DNA of 35,863 nt from Bacteroidales bacterium (GTDB lineage: Bacteria; Bacteroidota; Bacteroidia; Bacteroidales; F082). The stretch spans positions 1 to 35,863 of the forward strand of contig JAKSMW010000022.1 in the NCBI GenBank assembly GCA_024400395.1, given 5' to 3'. The notes under the pieces are model-generated. The model searched no databases. It had not been told where the DNA came from and saw only the letters and a program-made list of their open reading frames with translations. Of this stretch, positions 1 to 7,820 are shown piece after piece. Within the stretch, counting starts at the first letter, position 1. Each line of letters opens with the position of its first letter. Position numbers and translations under genes: made by a program.

Positions 1-1
1 C

Positions 2-1390
2 GCATTGGTGATGGGACTGTCACAGTGCAAGAAGCCTAACCTGCCGGTGCTGAACATCGGCGAGACACAGCATGTGGTGCTCAACGCGTCGTGGGACAAC
101 GGCGGCGCGAAAATCGACCAGAACGGAACACTTTTCAAGTGGACCATAGGTGACAAACTCACAGTGAGTGGTGGTGCGACAGGCGAACTGACATGCACGG
201 ATGCGGACAACGGCATCTTTGAAGGCACAATCACCAAAACTACTGGAGCTGAAATCACATTCACATTCGGCTCAAAAACCTACGATGAAACATTCTTCCT
301 GAACCAAACAGGCGCATTGAACGATGCGGTGTTGCTTAAATCACAAGAATTAGCCTACAGTGCTGATGGAAATTATGGGAATGTTTCAATGAAAATGCCG
401 CACGCGGTGCTTAAGCTCAACCTGAGCGAACTTGGCACGGCGGAGGGCACTGATGTTACCATTAAAGCAAACGGCACTGAAGTTGCGAGCGTTTCAAATG
501 TGAATAAAGATCCAAAGAATGTGTATGTCGCCGTCCCTACTGAAGGAAGCCAGGAGGCTAAGAGGTATGAATTTGTGAGCATCGTTGGTGGCGCCAGTTG
601 CAACGGATGGAAACTCGAGGAAAACACGTTTTACACACTTAAAAACGGAGATGGCGCGGCGATAATGATTGAGCAGACACTCCTCCCCGGCAAGTTCAGC
701 GTCAGCGAGGCCGAGTACGTGCAGTTCTCAATAGGGAACCTATACTGCACAAGGGACACAGAGTCAGGCCCTTTCCATTTCGCATTCGAGAAGAATCAGT
801 ATGATTTCCGTTGCCGTAACGGGGTGACCAATGACAACGCAGTCATCGACGGCGTAACTACGAAGACCCCTTCCTCAACAGCAGGCCTTTTCCTCTGGGA
901 TATACATCACGCAGGTGATTTCGGCGCGTTCGAGACCTCCCTTCAATCGGGAACACGTACTCCAACTGATGTGTTCAACTGGGGAGATGCCTTCGGCTCC
1001 GGCAGCGGGTGGAAGACTCTGACCGGCGACGAGTGGGATTATCTCCGTCAGCATAGCATGAAGCCTGCTACTGTAAATGGCTTTGACGGCCTCATTCTTC
1101 GCCCTGACGGCTATCCCGCCGCCGATGTTCTGTCTTCTTACGGTCCCTCAACCAATCCGACCTGGGATGAGGCCGAGGCCGCCGGACTTGTGTTCCTGCC
1201 AGCCGCAGGTTATGTGAATAGCGCACAAGTGAGTAGCGATAATATATGCGCATATTGGACTGCCAATGCGTCCAGCAATGACGAGGCAAGATACTATATT
1301 TATTGGAGTACCATGGATTGGAATCTAGTAGGAAGCATGTCGCGCGCGCAAGGTGCAGCCGTCCGTTTAGTGCAGAAGTTCAACAAATAA
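2..1390 (+). CDS. Lipoprotein with C-terminal lectin-like domain, copy 1 (5' end outside window)
   Basis: The true start lies before the window: the visible frame begins inside a lipoprotein signal peptide (ALVMGLSQC), which lines up with FALVAVLSQC of the complete paralogue at 1787. The mature protein would start at the Cys and be anchored in a membrane, probably the outer one. The N-terminal half is a beta-rich region (ASWDNGGAKID, FKWTIGDKL) that looks loosely like Bacteroidetes fimbrillin-type proteins. The C-terminal half (VQFSIGNLYC, WKTLTGDEWDYL, AGLVFLPAAGY, AVRLVQ) follows a pattern common in Bacteroidales surface proteins with a C-type-lectin or FISUMP-like fold. The function is unknown; ligand binding at the surface is an inference. 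The frame ends TAA and is followed by a strong terminator. Confidence 0.8.
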   Translation, partial: ALVMGLSQCKKPNLPVLNIGETQHVVLNASWDNGGAKIDQNGTLFKWTIGDKLTVSGGATGELTCTDADNGIFEGTITKTTGAEITFTFGSKTYDETFFLNQTGALNDAVLLKSQELAYSADGNYGNVSMKMPHAVLKLNLSELGTAEGTDVTIKANGTEVASVSNVNKDPKNVYVAVPTEGSQEAKRYEFVSIVGGASCNGWKLEENTFYTLKNGDGAAIMIEQTLLPGKFSVSEAEYVQFSIGNLYCTRDTESGPFHFAFEKNQYDFRCRNGVTNDNAVIDGVTTKTPSSTAGLFLWDIHHAGDFGAFETSLQSGTRTPTDVFNWGDAFGSGSGWKTLTGDEWDYLRQHSMKPATVNGFDGLILRPDGYPAADVLSSYGPSTNPTWDEAEAAGLVFLPAAGYVNSAQVSSDNICAYWTANASSNDEARYYIYWSTMDWNLVGSMSRAQGAAVRLVQKFNK

Positions 1391-1478
1391 TGTCTGAAAA
1401 TCACCTGAAAGAGGACAGTAAGGAGAATTTAACCTGCCTTGTCAAGGAAGAGAGAGACAGGGCGTTCTGAAGAAAAGG

Positions 1479-1515
1479 GAAAGCCTCACGAAAAAGTGAG
1501 GCTTTCTCTTTTAGT
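1479..1515 (+). terminator. Rho-independent terminator after lipoprotein copy 1
   Basis: An 11-bp perfect stem (GAAAGCCTCAC with GTGAGGCTTTC) closes a 6-base loop and is followed by a T-rich stretch (TCTTTTAGTTTTT). It lies about 90 bases after the stop codon of copy 1, so the two lipoprotein genes are probably separate transcripts. Confidence 0.85.
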
Positions 1516-1543
1516 TTTTAGTCTTTAGTTTTTAGTCTTTAGT
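1509..1543 (+). repeat. Heptamer array (T/C)TTTAGT, five units
   Basis: Five consecutive 7-bp units reading TTTTAGT, TTTTAGT, CTTTAGT, TTTTAGT, CTTTAGT directly follow the terminator stem. The array lies in the 396-base gap between the lipoprotein genes. Other intergenic gaps in this window carry short arrays of different sequence. Confidence 0.8.
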
Positions 1544-1563
1544 TTTGAGAGTGGAGTTGGCTG

Positions 1564-1591
1564 GCGCACAAGGGTTTTCTTCCTTGTGCGC
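1564..1591. other. Second intergenic hairpin
   Basis: A 10-bp perfect stem (GCGCACAAGG with CCTTGTGCGC) closes an 8-base loop. No T-run follows on the + strand, so it is not a classic terminator in that direction. It lies between the first lipoprotein's terminator and the second lipoprotein gene. Its role is unknown. Confidence 0.6.
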
Positions 1592-1786
1592 TAATTTCAT
1601 TGTACGTTGCCCATCAAAAACCAGCGAAATCCGAGAGACCGATTTCCTAAAAAAAACTCCACATATTGAAAAACAATGCGTGTTTCGTAAACATTTACGT
1701 GTGAAATGTGTTTACAACAGCAGAGTACTCTGATCTGAAAAACAACAGTAATTTGATTTAAAAAAATTAAAAAATTAAAGATTAAG

Positions 1787-3232
1787 ATGAAAAAGTTATC
1801 AATTTTATCAGTGGCGTTTGCATTGGTGGCTGTACTGTCACAATGCAGAAAGCCGAGCTTGCCGGTTGTAAACATCGGCGAAAAACAGCATGTGGTGCTC
1901 AACGCATCGTGGGACAACGGCGGATCGAAAATCGACCAGGACGGGACACTTTTCAAGTGGACCACAGGTGACATACTCGATGTCAGACAAAACGGGACGT
2001 CAATCGGCACATTGACTTGCACAGACGTTACCAACGGCACATTTGATGGTTACATCACAAGAACCACAGGGAAAATCACATTCACATTCCAGGGCGCGAA
2101 CTACAAAGAAGACTTCATGGAACAGACTGGCGCATTGAACGATGCGGTGTACCTTGAATCAGGAGAATTAGACTACAAGGCTGATGGAAATTACGGAATC
2201 GTTTCAATGACAATGCCGCACGTTGTGCTTCTGCTCGACTTGAACGAGCTCGGCACAGGCACTACAGTGACAATTACGGCGGACGGCAATAAAGTTGCGA
2301 GCGTTGCTGGTGTGAATAAAACTTCAACGAAAGTTTATGTCGCCATCCCTGCAAACGATGCTGTCAAGACGTATTGTTTTTACTGCGATGTCGTCACTGC
2401 CGGTGTCAAATGGAGTCTCGAGAAAAACAAGTTTTACACGCAAGGCGTCACCGGTGCGCCGACGGGCGACGCCATAAAGATTGTGCCGGCTAAATTCTCC
2501 GTTTCAGGAAGCAAGACGGTTAATTTCTCGAATGGCAACCTGTACTACGACGGCAGTTCATGGAACTTCGAGGCGAACCAGTGGGATTTCCGCACGTACC
2601 CCGGCAAGGGTTCCCGCATCAACGGCGGTTACAGTGACACCGGCACGCCGTCAAAAAACTGGGGGCTGTTCGGTTGGTCAGGCGACACCAACGGCAACTA
2701 TGGCAGAAGCAGTTCAACAGACAACGCCCAATATGCAGGTTCCTTCAAAAACTGGGGTGCCGCCCCAGGTCTGCCGAGTGCCGTCACGGCATGGAGCACT
2801 TTGAGCAACGCCGAGTGGAAATACCTGCTCAACATAAGCAGTGCCACATCGTACCGTGCCAATGCGTCGAACCTCAGGAAAGCTCTCACCCTCAACGTCG
2901 GGAGCAGCACATCGAAAGCGTATGGCTTGGTCATACTCCCTGACGGCACGAAGAACCCTTCCACTGTTTTCAGTAACATAAAATCGACATCGGATCTGGC
3001 CACCTACGGTGCGGTATTTCTCCCCGGCACCGGCTACCGCACAGGTACTACCATCCACTACGCAGGTAAATTCGGCAATTTCTGGTCGAGGACTAACGAT
3101 GGGACGACCAAGGCGTACAGCATGGACTTCAACAATGGCACCGACGGCACCGCGGCCACGACAGGCATGGCCACGAACACCCGCGACCGTTATTACGGTT
3201 ACGCCGTACGTCTCGTGCGTACTGCACAATAG
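1787..3232 (+). CDS. Lipoprotein with C-terminal lectin-like domain, copy 2
   Basis: The 481-residue protein starts with an SPII signal peptide: KK, a hydrophobic stretch, then VLSQC with lipid-carrying Cys20. Residues 21-220 are close to copy 1 (NIGEKQHVVLNASWDNGG is almost shared). Residues from about 225 on follow the same general pattern (VNFSNGNLYY, WGLFGWSGD, WSTLSNAEWKYLL, GAVFLPGTGY, YAVRLVR) but differ strongly in sequence. The C-terminal part fits the C-type-lectin or FISUMP-like domains common in Bacteroidales surface proteins. The leader is AT-rich; a near-match to the -7 box (TAATTTG, one base short) sits at about 1748. Function unknown; surface binding is an inference. Confidence 0.85.
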   Translation: MKKLSILSVAFALVAVLSQCRKPSLPVVNIGEKQHVVLNASWDNGGSKIDQDGTLFKWTTGDILDVRQNGTSIGTLTCTDVTNGTFDGYITRTTGKITFTFQGANYKEDFMEQTGALNDAVYLESGELDYKADGNYGIVSMTMPHVVLLLDLNELGTGTTVTITADGNKVASVAGVNKTSTKVYVAIPANDAVKTYCFYCDVVTAGVKWSLEKNKFYTQGVTGAPTGDAIKIVPAKFSVSGSKTVNFSNGNLYYDGSSWNFEANQWDFRTYPGKGSRINGGYSDTGTPSKNWGLFGWSGDTNGNYGRSSSTDNAQYAGSFKNWGAAPGLPSAVTAWSTLSNAEWKYLLNISSATSYRANASNLRKALTLNVGSSTSKAYGLVILPDGTKNPSTVFSNIKSTSDLATYGAVFLPGTGYRTGTTIHYAGKFGNFWSRTNDGTTKAYSMDFNNGTDGTAATTGMATNTRDRYYGYAVRLVRTAQ

Positions 3233-3239
3233 TACTCAC

Positions 3240-3482
3240 TCATCGCTCTGAAAACTTCATCAGCAACCTCACGTGTATTCCCGTCGCGCCGGCTGGCTTG
3301 TAATATTCCGCCTTGTCTAAAAACGCCGTTCCTGCGATGTCGAAATGCAGCCACGGGTAGCTGGTGAAGTGTTCGAGGAACTTGCCCGCAGTGATTGCGC
3401 CGCCGAACTTTCCCCCGACATTCTTCAGGTCGTCAAGGATGAAAACCTTATCGTCGTTACGGAATTTTAAAACTGTATTCAT
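3240..3482 (-). pseudogene. Remnant of leucyl aminopeptidase (M17), C-terminal end only
   Basis: This 80-codon frame matches the last 65 or so residues of M17 leucyl aminopeptidases: [19 protein letters not shown], then [14 protein letters not shown], then [10 protein letters not shown]. The metal-binding and catalytic Lys/Asp/Glu residues of the family lie further upstream and are absent; full-length enzymes have about 450-500 residues. The first 15 residues ([15 protein letters not shown]) do not look like M17 sequence. The fragment begins right beside a 23-bp tandem repeat array, which may mark the deletion point. It lies downstream of waaA on the same strand. A functional product is unlikely. 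Confidence 0.75.
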
Positions 3483-3484
3483 AA

Positions 3485-3623
3485 TTTTTTAACACGAGTT
3501 GCACGGGGTTTTTAACACAAGTTACACGAGTTTTTTAACACAAGTTACACGAGTTTTTTAACACGAGTTGCACGGTTTTTTTTAACACAAGTTACACGAG
3601 TTTTTTAACACGAGTTGCACGGG
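3485..3623. repeat. Tandem 23-bp repeat, six units of two alternating types
   Basis: Six units of 22-25 bp each start with a T-run and AACAC. Type A continues GAGTTGCACGG, type B continues AAGTTACACGAG. The order is A, B, B, A, B, A; length changes are in the T-run. The array fills the gap between the 3' end of waaA and the M17 remnant. Confidence 0.9.
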
Positions 3624-3640
3624 TTTTTTATTTTTCTTCC

Positions 3641-4888
3641 TTATTTTTCTTCCTTATTCCTCTTCCTTATTTCTTCCAAGACATTCATTATCATGTCGGT
3701 GGCGCCGATTTTCTTTGCCACGTAGTCGTCGCAGACTTTTGACGCATCCTTATAAAAACCTTCGTCGGCGATGAATCTGTCGAATACGTTGTCAAGCTCG
3801 TTTTGGTTGTTGATGACGAAGGCGCCTTTGAGTCTCACGAGGTCAACGGCCTCCTCGAAATCGTGGTATTTGGGGCCGAAGACGACGGGCACGCCGAAGA
3901 CGATCGCTTCCTGAATGTTATGGATTCCGTCGTAGAAACCGGCTCCGATGTAGGCGAACCGTGCATAACGGTAGATCTTGGAAAGCATCCCTATCGTATT
4001 GATGAGCAACACTTTCGATTTCACATCGGGATTCAGTTTGGTGTAAAGCTGATAGTCATTGAGTTGTGATTCGATCTGTCGGACATGCGAATCGGAGATG
4101 TCGTGCGGCACCATGATGAAGCAATAGTCGTCGGGCATTTTTTCGATGAAAGGACAGAGAAGACGTTCGTCTGACGGCCAGCTGCTTCCCGCGATGATGC
4201 ATTTCCTGCTTCCGATGAACCTCTCCACGTCAGGATAACGCTGCGCTTTCTGCGCGATGGAATATACGCGGTCGAAACGCGTGTCGCCGGTCACCATGAC
4301 ATTCTCGATGCCGATGGAGTTAAGCAGATTTGCGGTCTCCTCGTTTTGGGCGAAATAATATTTCACGTCACGGAGCCGGTTTCTGAACCATCTGCCCCAA
4401 GGTTTGAAGAAATACTGGCTCGGACGCAGTATCACCGAGATGTAGAACAGCGGGATGTTGTTGTCTTTCAACGTCTTAATGTAATTGAACCAGAACTCAT
4501 ATTTCACGAAGAAAGCGGCTTTCAGGTTGAAATTCGCCACGAGCCGTCGTGCATTGTCGATAGTGTCGGTCGGCATGTAGGCGATTTTGTCGGCCAAAGG
4601 GAAGTTTTTCTTCACCTCATAGCCTGATGGCGAGAAAAAAGTGAGCAGGATTTTGTATTGCGGATAGTTTTCCTTCAGCCGTTCGATTACTGGCAGGCCT
4701 TGTTCAAATTCGCCGAGTGACGACACGTGCATCCAGACCCATTGGTCGTCGGGATTGTCTTGTTTCAACGTATCCCACTGGTTCTTACGGCCGTCGCGCC
4801 AGAGCTTGGCCTTCTTGTTTCCAAAAGCGGCCGCAACATGAATCAAGCCGCTGTATGTCTTTACGATTAATGAATAAAAAACTCTCAT
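3641..4888 (-). CDS. waaA: 3-deoxy-D-manno-octulosonic acid (Kdo) transferase
   Basis: WaaA (KdtA) transfers Kdo from CMP-Kdo onto lipid A precursor at the inner face of the inner membrane. The 415 residues match the usual length of about 420. A hydrophobic N-terminal segment is followed by the GT30 motif HVSSLGEFEQG, with the catalytic-position Glu at residue 60 as in the E. coli enzyme, then KYEFWFNY and ISVILRPSQYFFK in the N-terminal Rossmann domain. The C-terminal domain has VTGDTRFDRV, AGSSWPSDE, YIGAGFYDGIHNIQEA and VFGPKYHDFEEA, which form the nucleotide-sugar site in this family. The gene follows the outer-membrane protein gene by 15 bases on the same strand, suggesting one transcript. 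Its last codons run into short TTATTTTTCTTCC repeats. Confidence 0.96.
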   Translation of the reverse strand: MRVFYSLIVKTYSGLIHVAAAFGNKKAKLWRDGRKNQWDTLKQDNPDDQWVWMHVSSLGEFEQGLPVIERLKENYPQYKILLTFFSPSGYEVKKNFPLADKIAYMPTDTIDNARRLVANFNLKAAFFVKYEFWFNYIKTLKDNNIPLFYISVILRPSQYFFKPWGRWFRNRLRDVKYYFAQNEETANLLNSIGIENVMVTGDTRFDRVYSIAQKAQRYPDVERFIGSRKCIIAGSSWPSDERLLCPFIEKMPDDYCFIMVPHDISDSHVRQIESQLNDYQLYTKLNPDVKSKVLLINTIGMLSKIYRYARFAYIGAGFYDGIHNIQEAIVFGVPVVFGPKYHDFEEAVDLVRLKGAFVINNQNELDNVFDRFIADEGFYKDASKVCDDYVAKKIGATDMIMNVLEEIRKRNKEEK

Positions 4889-4903
4889 TTCAAAACTAAA
4901 CTC

Positions 4904-5719
4904 CTAATAGTAGTAGTAGTCGGCGGGTGCGCGTTTGTAGGTAGGGATATATATTGCGAATCTGATTCCGTAATATCTGTCGAGATGGTGTTCTGTGTCG
5001 CCCTGCATGAGGTGAAAGTCCCATTCGCGCTGCGGTACGGTGTGAGCCTGTGTGAACTCGAACGACACCGAGAAGTTGAGCATGCGAGTGCTGCTGAGGA
5101 AGAAATAACCTATCTCGCCCGAATAGGCGAATCCGCCGCGTTTGCGGTCGTAGCCGTAGAGGTAGTCGCCGTTTAGTGCCGGCGGTGGCGAGGCGTAGGA
5201 GCCGAACTCTGTCCTGAGCCGGTTGAAGAGGTATCCGAGTCCGCCTTTGACGAAGATGCCGCTGTTGGGGTTGGGTTTTTTGAATGCGAAGACTTTCCCT
5301 GCGCAGAGCTGGAAATGAGCTCCTCGCTCGAACAAGGCGTAGCTGCCGTAAATGCCGTCGCCGGTGATAATCTCACCGTTCACGTCGAGAATCTCCCCGA
5401 AAAGGTCCTCACGGCTGATGTTGACTTTATTTCCCGAAATGAAATTGCCGTTGAACCCGAAGAGCCAGTTCTTATCCGTCTTGTAATAGACACCGCCGCC
5501 GATGGAATTGTTATGGTTGTAAAGCTCCTTCGTGTCGGCGCCCGGCCAATGGTGAGCATACGTCACCTGAAACATCCACGTGGAGATGCACTCGTTCTTG
5601 ATGTCCCTGTATTTGTTGTCCCTCGATGCGCCGTATGTGTTGAGCCTGCTCAAATCCTCCTGAGCGGAAACACCTGTCGCCGTTAAAAGCATGATAAGTA
5701 AAAGTATTCTGGACTTCAT
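4904..5719 (-). CDS. Predicted outer-membrane beta-barrel protein
   Basis: I chose the ATG at 5717-5719 because it opens a clean SPI signal peptide (MKSRILLLIMLLTATGVSAQ). The longer frame begins with TTG upstream of the predicted promoter's start site, so it is unlikely. The mature part of about 250 residues has repeated Gly/aromatic beta-strand pairs (SIGGGVYYKTDKNWLFGFNGNF, GIFVKGGLGYLF, FAYSGEIGYFF, MLNFSVSFEFTQ, RYYGIRFAIYIP), as in small outer-membrane barrels. It ends in YYYY, encoded by a TAC/TAT run next to the TAG stop. The gene heads a likely operon with waaA. No specific family name is recognised. Confidence 0.75.
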   Translation of the reverse strand: MKSRILLLIMLLTATGVSAQEDLSRLNTYGASRDNKYRDIKNECISTWMFQVTYAHHWPGADTKELYNHNNSIGGGVYYKTDKNWLFGFNGNFISGNKVNISREDLFGEILDVNGEIITGDGIYGSYALFERGAHFQLCAGKVFAFKKPNPNSGIFVKGGLGYLFNRLRTEFGSYASPPPALNGDYLYGYDRKRGGFAYSGEIGYFFLSSTRMLNFSVSFEFTQAHTVPQREWDFHLMQGDTEHHLDRYYGIRFAIYIPTYKRAPADYYYY

Positions 5720-5737
5720 CCCTTTTAAAAATTTGTG

Positions 5738-5745
5738 CAAAGATA
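5738..5745 (-). promoter_or_regulatory. Bacteroidetes -7 box, outer-membrane protein/waaA operon
   Basis: On the - strand it reads TATCTTTG, a full match to TAnnTTTG, 18 bases before the ATG at 5719. No clear -33 TTTG is seen. It supports the shorter start. Confidence 0.65.
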
Positions 5746-5806
5746 GTAAGAATTTCAAAAAGCGTCTTATTTTTTTTAAAAATTAACGTGTTTTAAAAAT
5801 AATTAG

Positions 5807-5814
5807 TATTTTTG
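5807..5814 (+). promoter_or_regulatory. Bacteroidetes -7 box, lipoprotein/M16 operon
   Basis: TATTTTTG matches TAnnTTTG 19 bases before the ATG at 5834. It is divergent from the box at 5738-5745; the two share a short AT-rich region. Confidence 0.65.
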
Positions 5815-5833
5815 CACGCTAAAATACATCACA

Positions 5834-6556
5834 ATGAGAAAAGACACATCGAAGAAAATCAGGACAGCTGCTTTGGTGGCAGTGTTAGTGGCAGTTACAA
5901 CATTTGTTTCATGCAAGAAAGACAAAGACAAAGTCGTGATCATCACGCCTGACGTCCCGGAGGAAGTGTTTCCTGTCGAGGTTCAGGATTCAATCACAAG
6001 ATACATGGACATTTACGAAGGCACGACGCCGCCGCATCTCAACGGGCAGTTCGTCTCTGCGCCACACATGCTCATCCACGCTTCATACGACAACTCGGAG
6101 GACTCGACACTCTACAACGACCGATACGTCGCCTTCGTCTATTCGGAGGATAACGGACTGGATTTCTACGGGAAGCAGTGGGACGACAGCATCGTCAACC
6201 CGCAGGGCGGCCACGGGGCATATTATGAGGAGCATATCAGCAATATGAAGATCACCGGCACCGGCGAAAACTTCAGCTGCTACTACAACACCGAAGGCTA
6301 CCCTGATGGAATGTACGCGAAGCAGTCAACGATCTTCAGCGGCAGTTGGGATGAGAAAGTTGGCATCAGAGACTTCAAGGTGGCCGTCATCCTTGTCGAG
6401 ACGAGCGGCAACCCCAACCTTGAGCCGAAAGGGGCATTCAGGGTGCTTGGCGACAGCGACGGAGTGGCCGAGATCAACAACTGGATGGGAAAGTCGTCTG
6501 AATCAAGAAGTTGCGACAGCAGCAACGCCTTCAATATGTTCAGAAAGAAGAGATAA
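5834..6556 (+). CDS. Hypothetical lipoprotein
   Basis: The 240-residue protein has a long n-region (MRKDTSKKIR), a hydrophobic stretch and the lipobox FVSC with Cys27, followed by KKDKDK. The remainder is acidic and aromatic-rich (MDIYEGTTPPHLNGQFVSAPHMLIHASYDNS, YVAFVYSEDNGLDFYG, GTGENFSCYYNTEGYPDG, VAVILVETSG), probably beta-rich. It ends in a Ser/Asn-rich segment and FRKKR. No family is recognised. It lies 6 bases before the M16 peptidase gene in the same direction, so the two are probably cotranscribed. Confidence 0.8.
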   Translation: MRKDTSKKIRTAALVAVLVAVTTFVSCKKDKDKVVIITPDVPEEVFPVEVQDSITRYMDIYEGTTPPHLNGQFVSAPHMLIHASYDNSEDSTLYNDRYVAFVYSEDNGLDFYGKQWDDSIVNPQGGHGAYYEEHISNMKITGTGENFSCYYNTEGYPDGMYAKQSTIFSGSWDEKVGIRDFKVAVILVETSGNPNLEPKGAFRVLGDSDGVAEINNWMGKSSESRSCDSSNAFNMFRKKR

Positions 6557-6562
6557 GCTGAA

Positions 6563-7807
6563 ATGTCTGACGAGACTTTGATTTCGCAATCGATTTTACG
6601 AAACGGAATAAAGCTGCTTCACCAGCGTCGCGTCGGTGAAGTGGCGCATTTAGCCCTCATGGTCAACGCCGGGATGCGCGACGAACGCCCTGACGAGAAC
6701 GGACTGGCGCATTTCATCGAGCATCTCGTGTTCAAAGGCACCAAGCGGCGCAAGGCGTATCACATACTGAGCTGCCTCGAAAACGTGGGCGGCGACCTCA
6801 ACGCCTACACCACCAAGGAGGAGACATGCATCCACGCCTCCTTCCTGAAAGAACATCTCGGCAAGGCGATGGACCTCTTCGCCGACGTCATCTTCAACAG
6901 CATCTTCCCGGAAAACGAGATGGAGAAAGAGAAAGAGGTCATCCTCGACGAGATAAACTCCTACCGTGACACACCCGCCGACGAGATCTTCGATGAGTTC
7001 GAGAACCTCCTCTACAGAGGTCATCAGCTCGGACGTAACATCCTCGGCACCATCGACTTGGTGAGCGGCTACTCGCGCGGCGACATCGTGCGTTTCCACA
7101 GGTCGCACTACGCCCCCGACCGCATGATACTCGCCTGCATCGGCGACATCTCCTTCGGGGATTTCAGACACATGGCGGAGAAATATTTCGCCGACTGCGA
7201 GGGCGACGCCGTGCCGTTCGAGAGAGTGCCGTTCACGCCGCTGCCGGCGACGACACGGATAGAGGAACGCACCAGTCACCTCACACACGTCGTCATAGGC
7301 GGACTCGCCTACCCTTACAACGACGACCGCAAACTGAAACTCATCCTCCTGAACAACATCCTCGGCGGACCCGGCATGAACACACGCCTCAACCTCAACA
7401 TACGCGAGAAATACGGCTTCGCCTACACCATCGAATCGCAATACAACGCATACTCCGACACCGGCAACTACACCATCTACATGGGCGTTGACCCGCATTC
7501 GCAAGATAAATCTATAGAATTAGCATTCAAGGAATTAAACAAGCTGATGACGCAGAAACTCGGAACCTTGCAACTTTCAAACGCCAAGAAACAACTCATC
7601 GGACAAGTCGCGTTGAGCAACGAGTCGGGCATGAACGACCTCCTCGGCATGATACGCGCCGGATTCTTCGAGGAACACATCGAGACGCTGCCGGAAACGA
7701 TAGCGAGACTCGAAAAAATCACCGCTGAAGAGCTGCTCGAAGTGGCCAACGAGACATTCCGGAGAGACGACGCGAGCCTGTTGGTTTTCCAAGGGCAGGA
7801 AGAATGA
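6563..7807 (+). CDS. M16 family zinc metallopeptidase (insulinase/processing-peptidase type)
   Basis: The 414 residues match single-unit M16 peptidases, which form clam-shell dimers. The inverted zinc motif HxxEH is H50-F-I-E53-H54 (HFIEHLVFKGT), and the third ligand is E130 in EVILDEI, 76 residues after H54 as expected for M16. NVGGDLNAYTTKEETCIHASFL is also typical. The second M16 fold covers about 220-414 and includes GGPGMNTRLNLNIREKYGFAYTIES, the family's R/Y substrate-binding segment. There is no signal peptide, so it is probably cytoplasmic. The substrate is unknown. It converges on the ATPase gene, with 13 bases between the two stops. Confidence 0.93.
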   Translation: MSDETLISQSILRNGIKLLHQRRVGEVAHLALMVNAGMRDERPDENGLAHFIEHLVFKGTKRRKAYHILSCLENVGGDLNAYTTKEETCIHASFLKEHLGKAMDLFADVIFNSIFPENEMEKEKEVILDEINSYRDTPADEIFDEFENLLYRGHQLGRNILGTIDLVSGYSRGDIVRFHRSHYAPDRMILACIGDISFGDFRHMAEKYFADCEGDAVPFERVPFTPLPATTRIEERTSHLTHVVIGGLAYPYNDDRKLKLILLNNILGGPGMNTRLNLNIREKYGFAYTIESQYNAYSDTGNYTIYMGVDPHSQDKSIELAFKELNKLMTQKLGTLQLSNAKKQLIGQVALSNESGMNDLLGMIRAGFFEEHIETLPETIARLEKITAEELLEVANETFRRDDASLLVFQGQEE

Positions 7808-7820
7808 GGAAGGCGGCAGG

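Noticed and set aside
2714-3229. 171-codon open frame antisense to lipoprotein copy 2
   Set aside because: No family features; the + strand frame is supported by the paralogue.
1-3232. Diversity-generating retroelement within the window
   Set aside because: The C-terminal fold would suit one, but I see no reverse transcriptase and no template repeat in the available non-coding DNA.
3485-3623. CRISPR array
   Set aside because: Units are directly adjacent with no unique spacers and no cas genes nearby.
6650-7504. 284-codon open frame antisense to the M16 gene
   Set aside because: Valine/glutamate-rich shadow of a strongly conserved coding frame; no domain or promoter.
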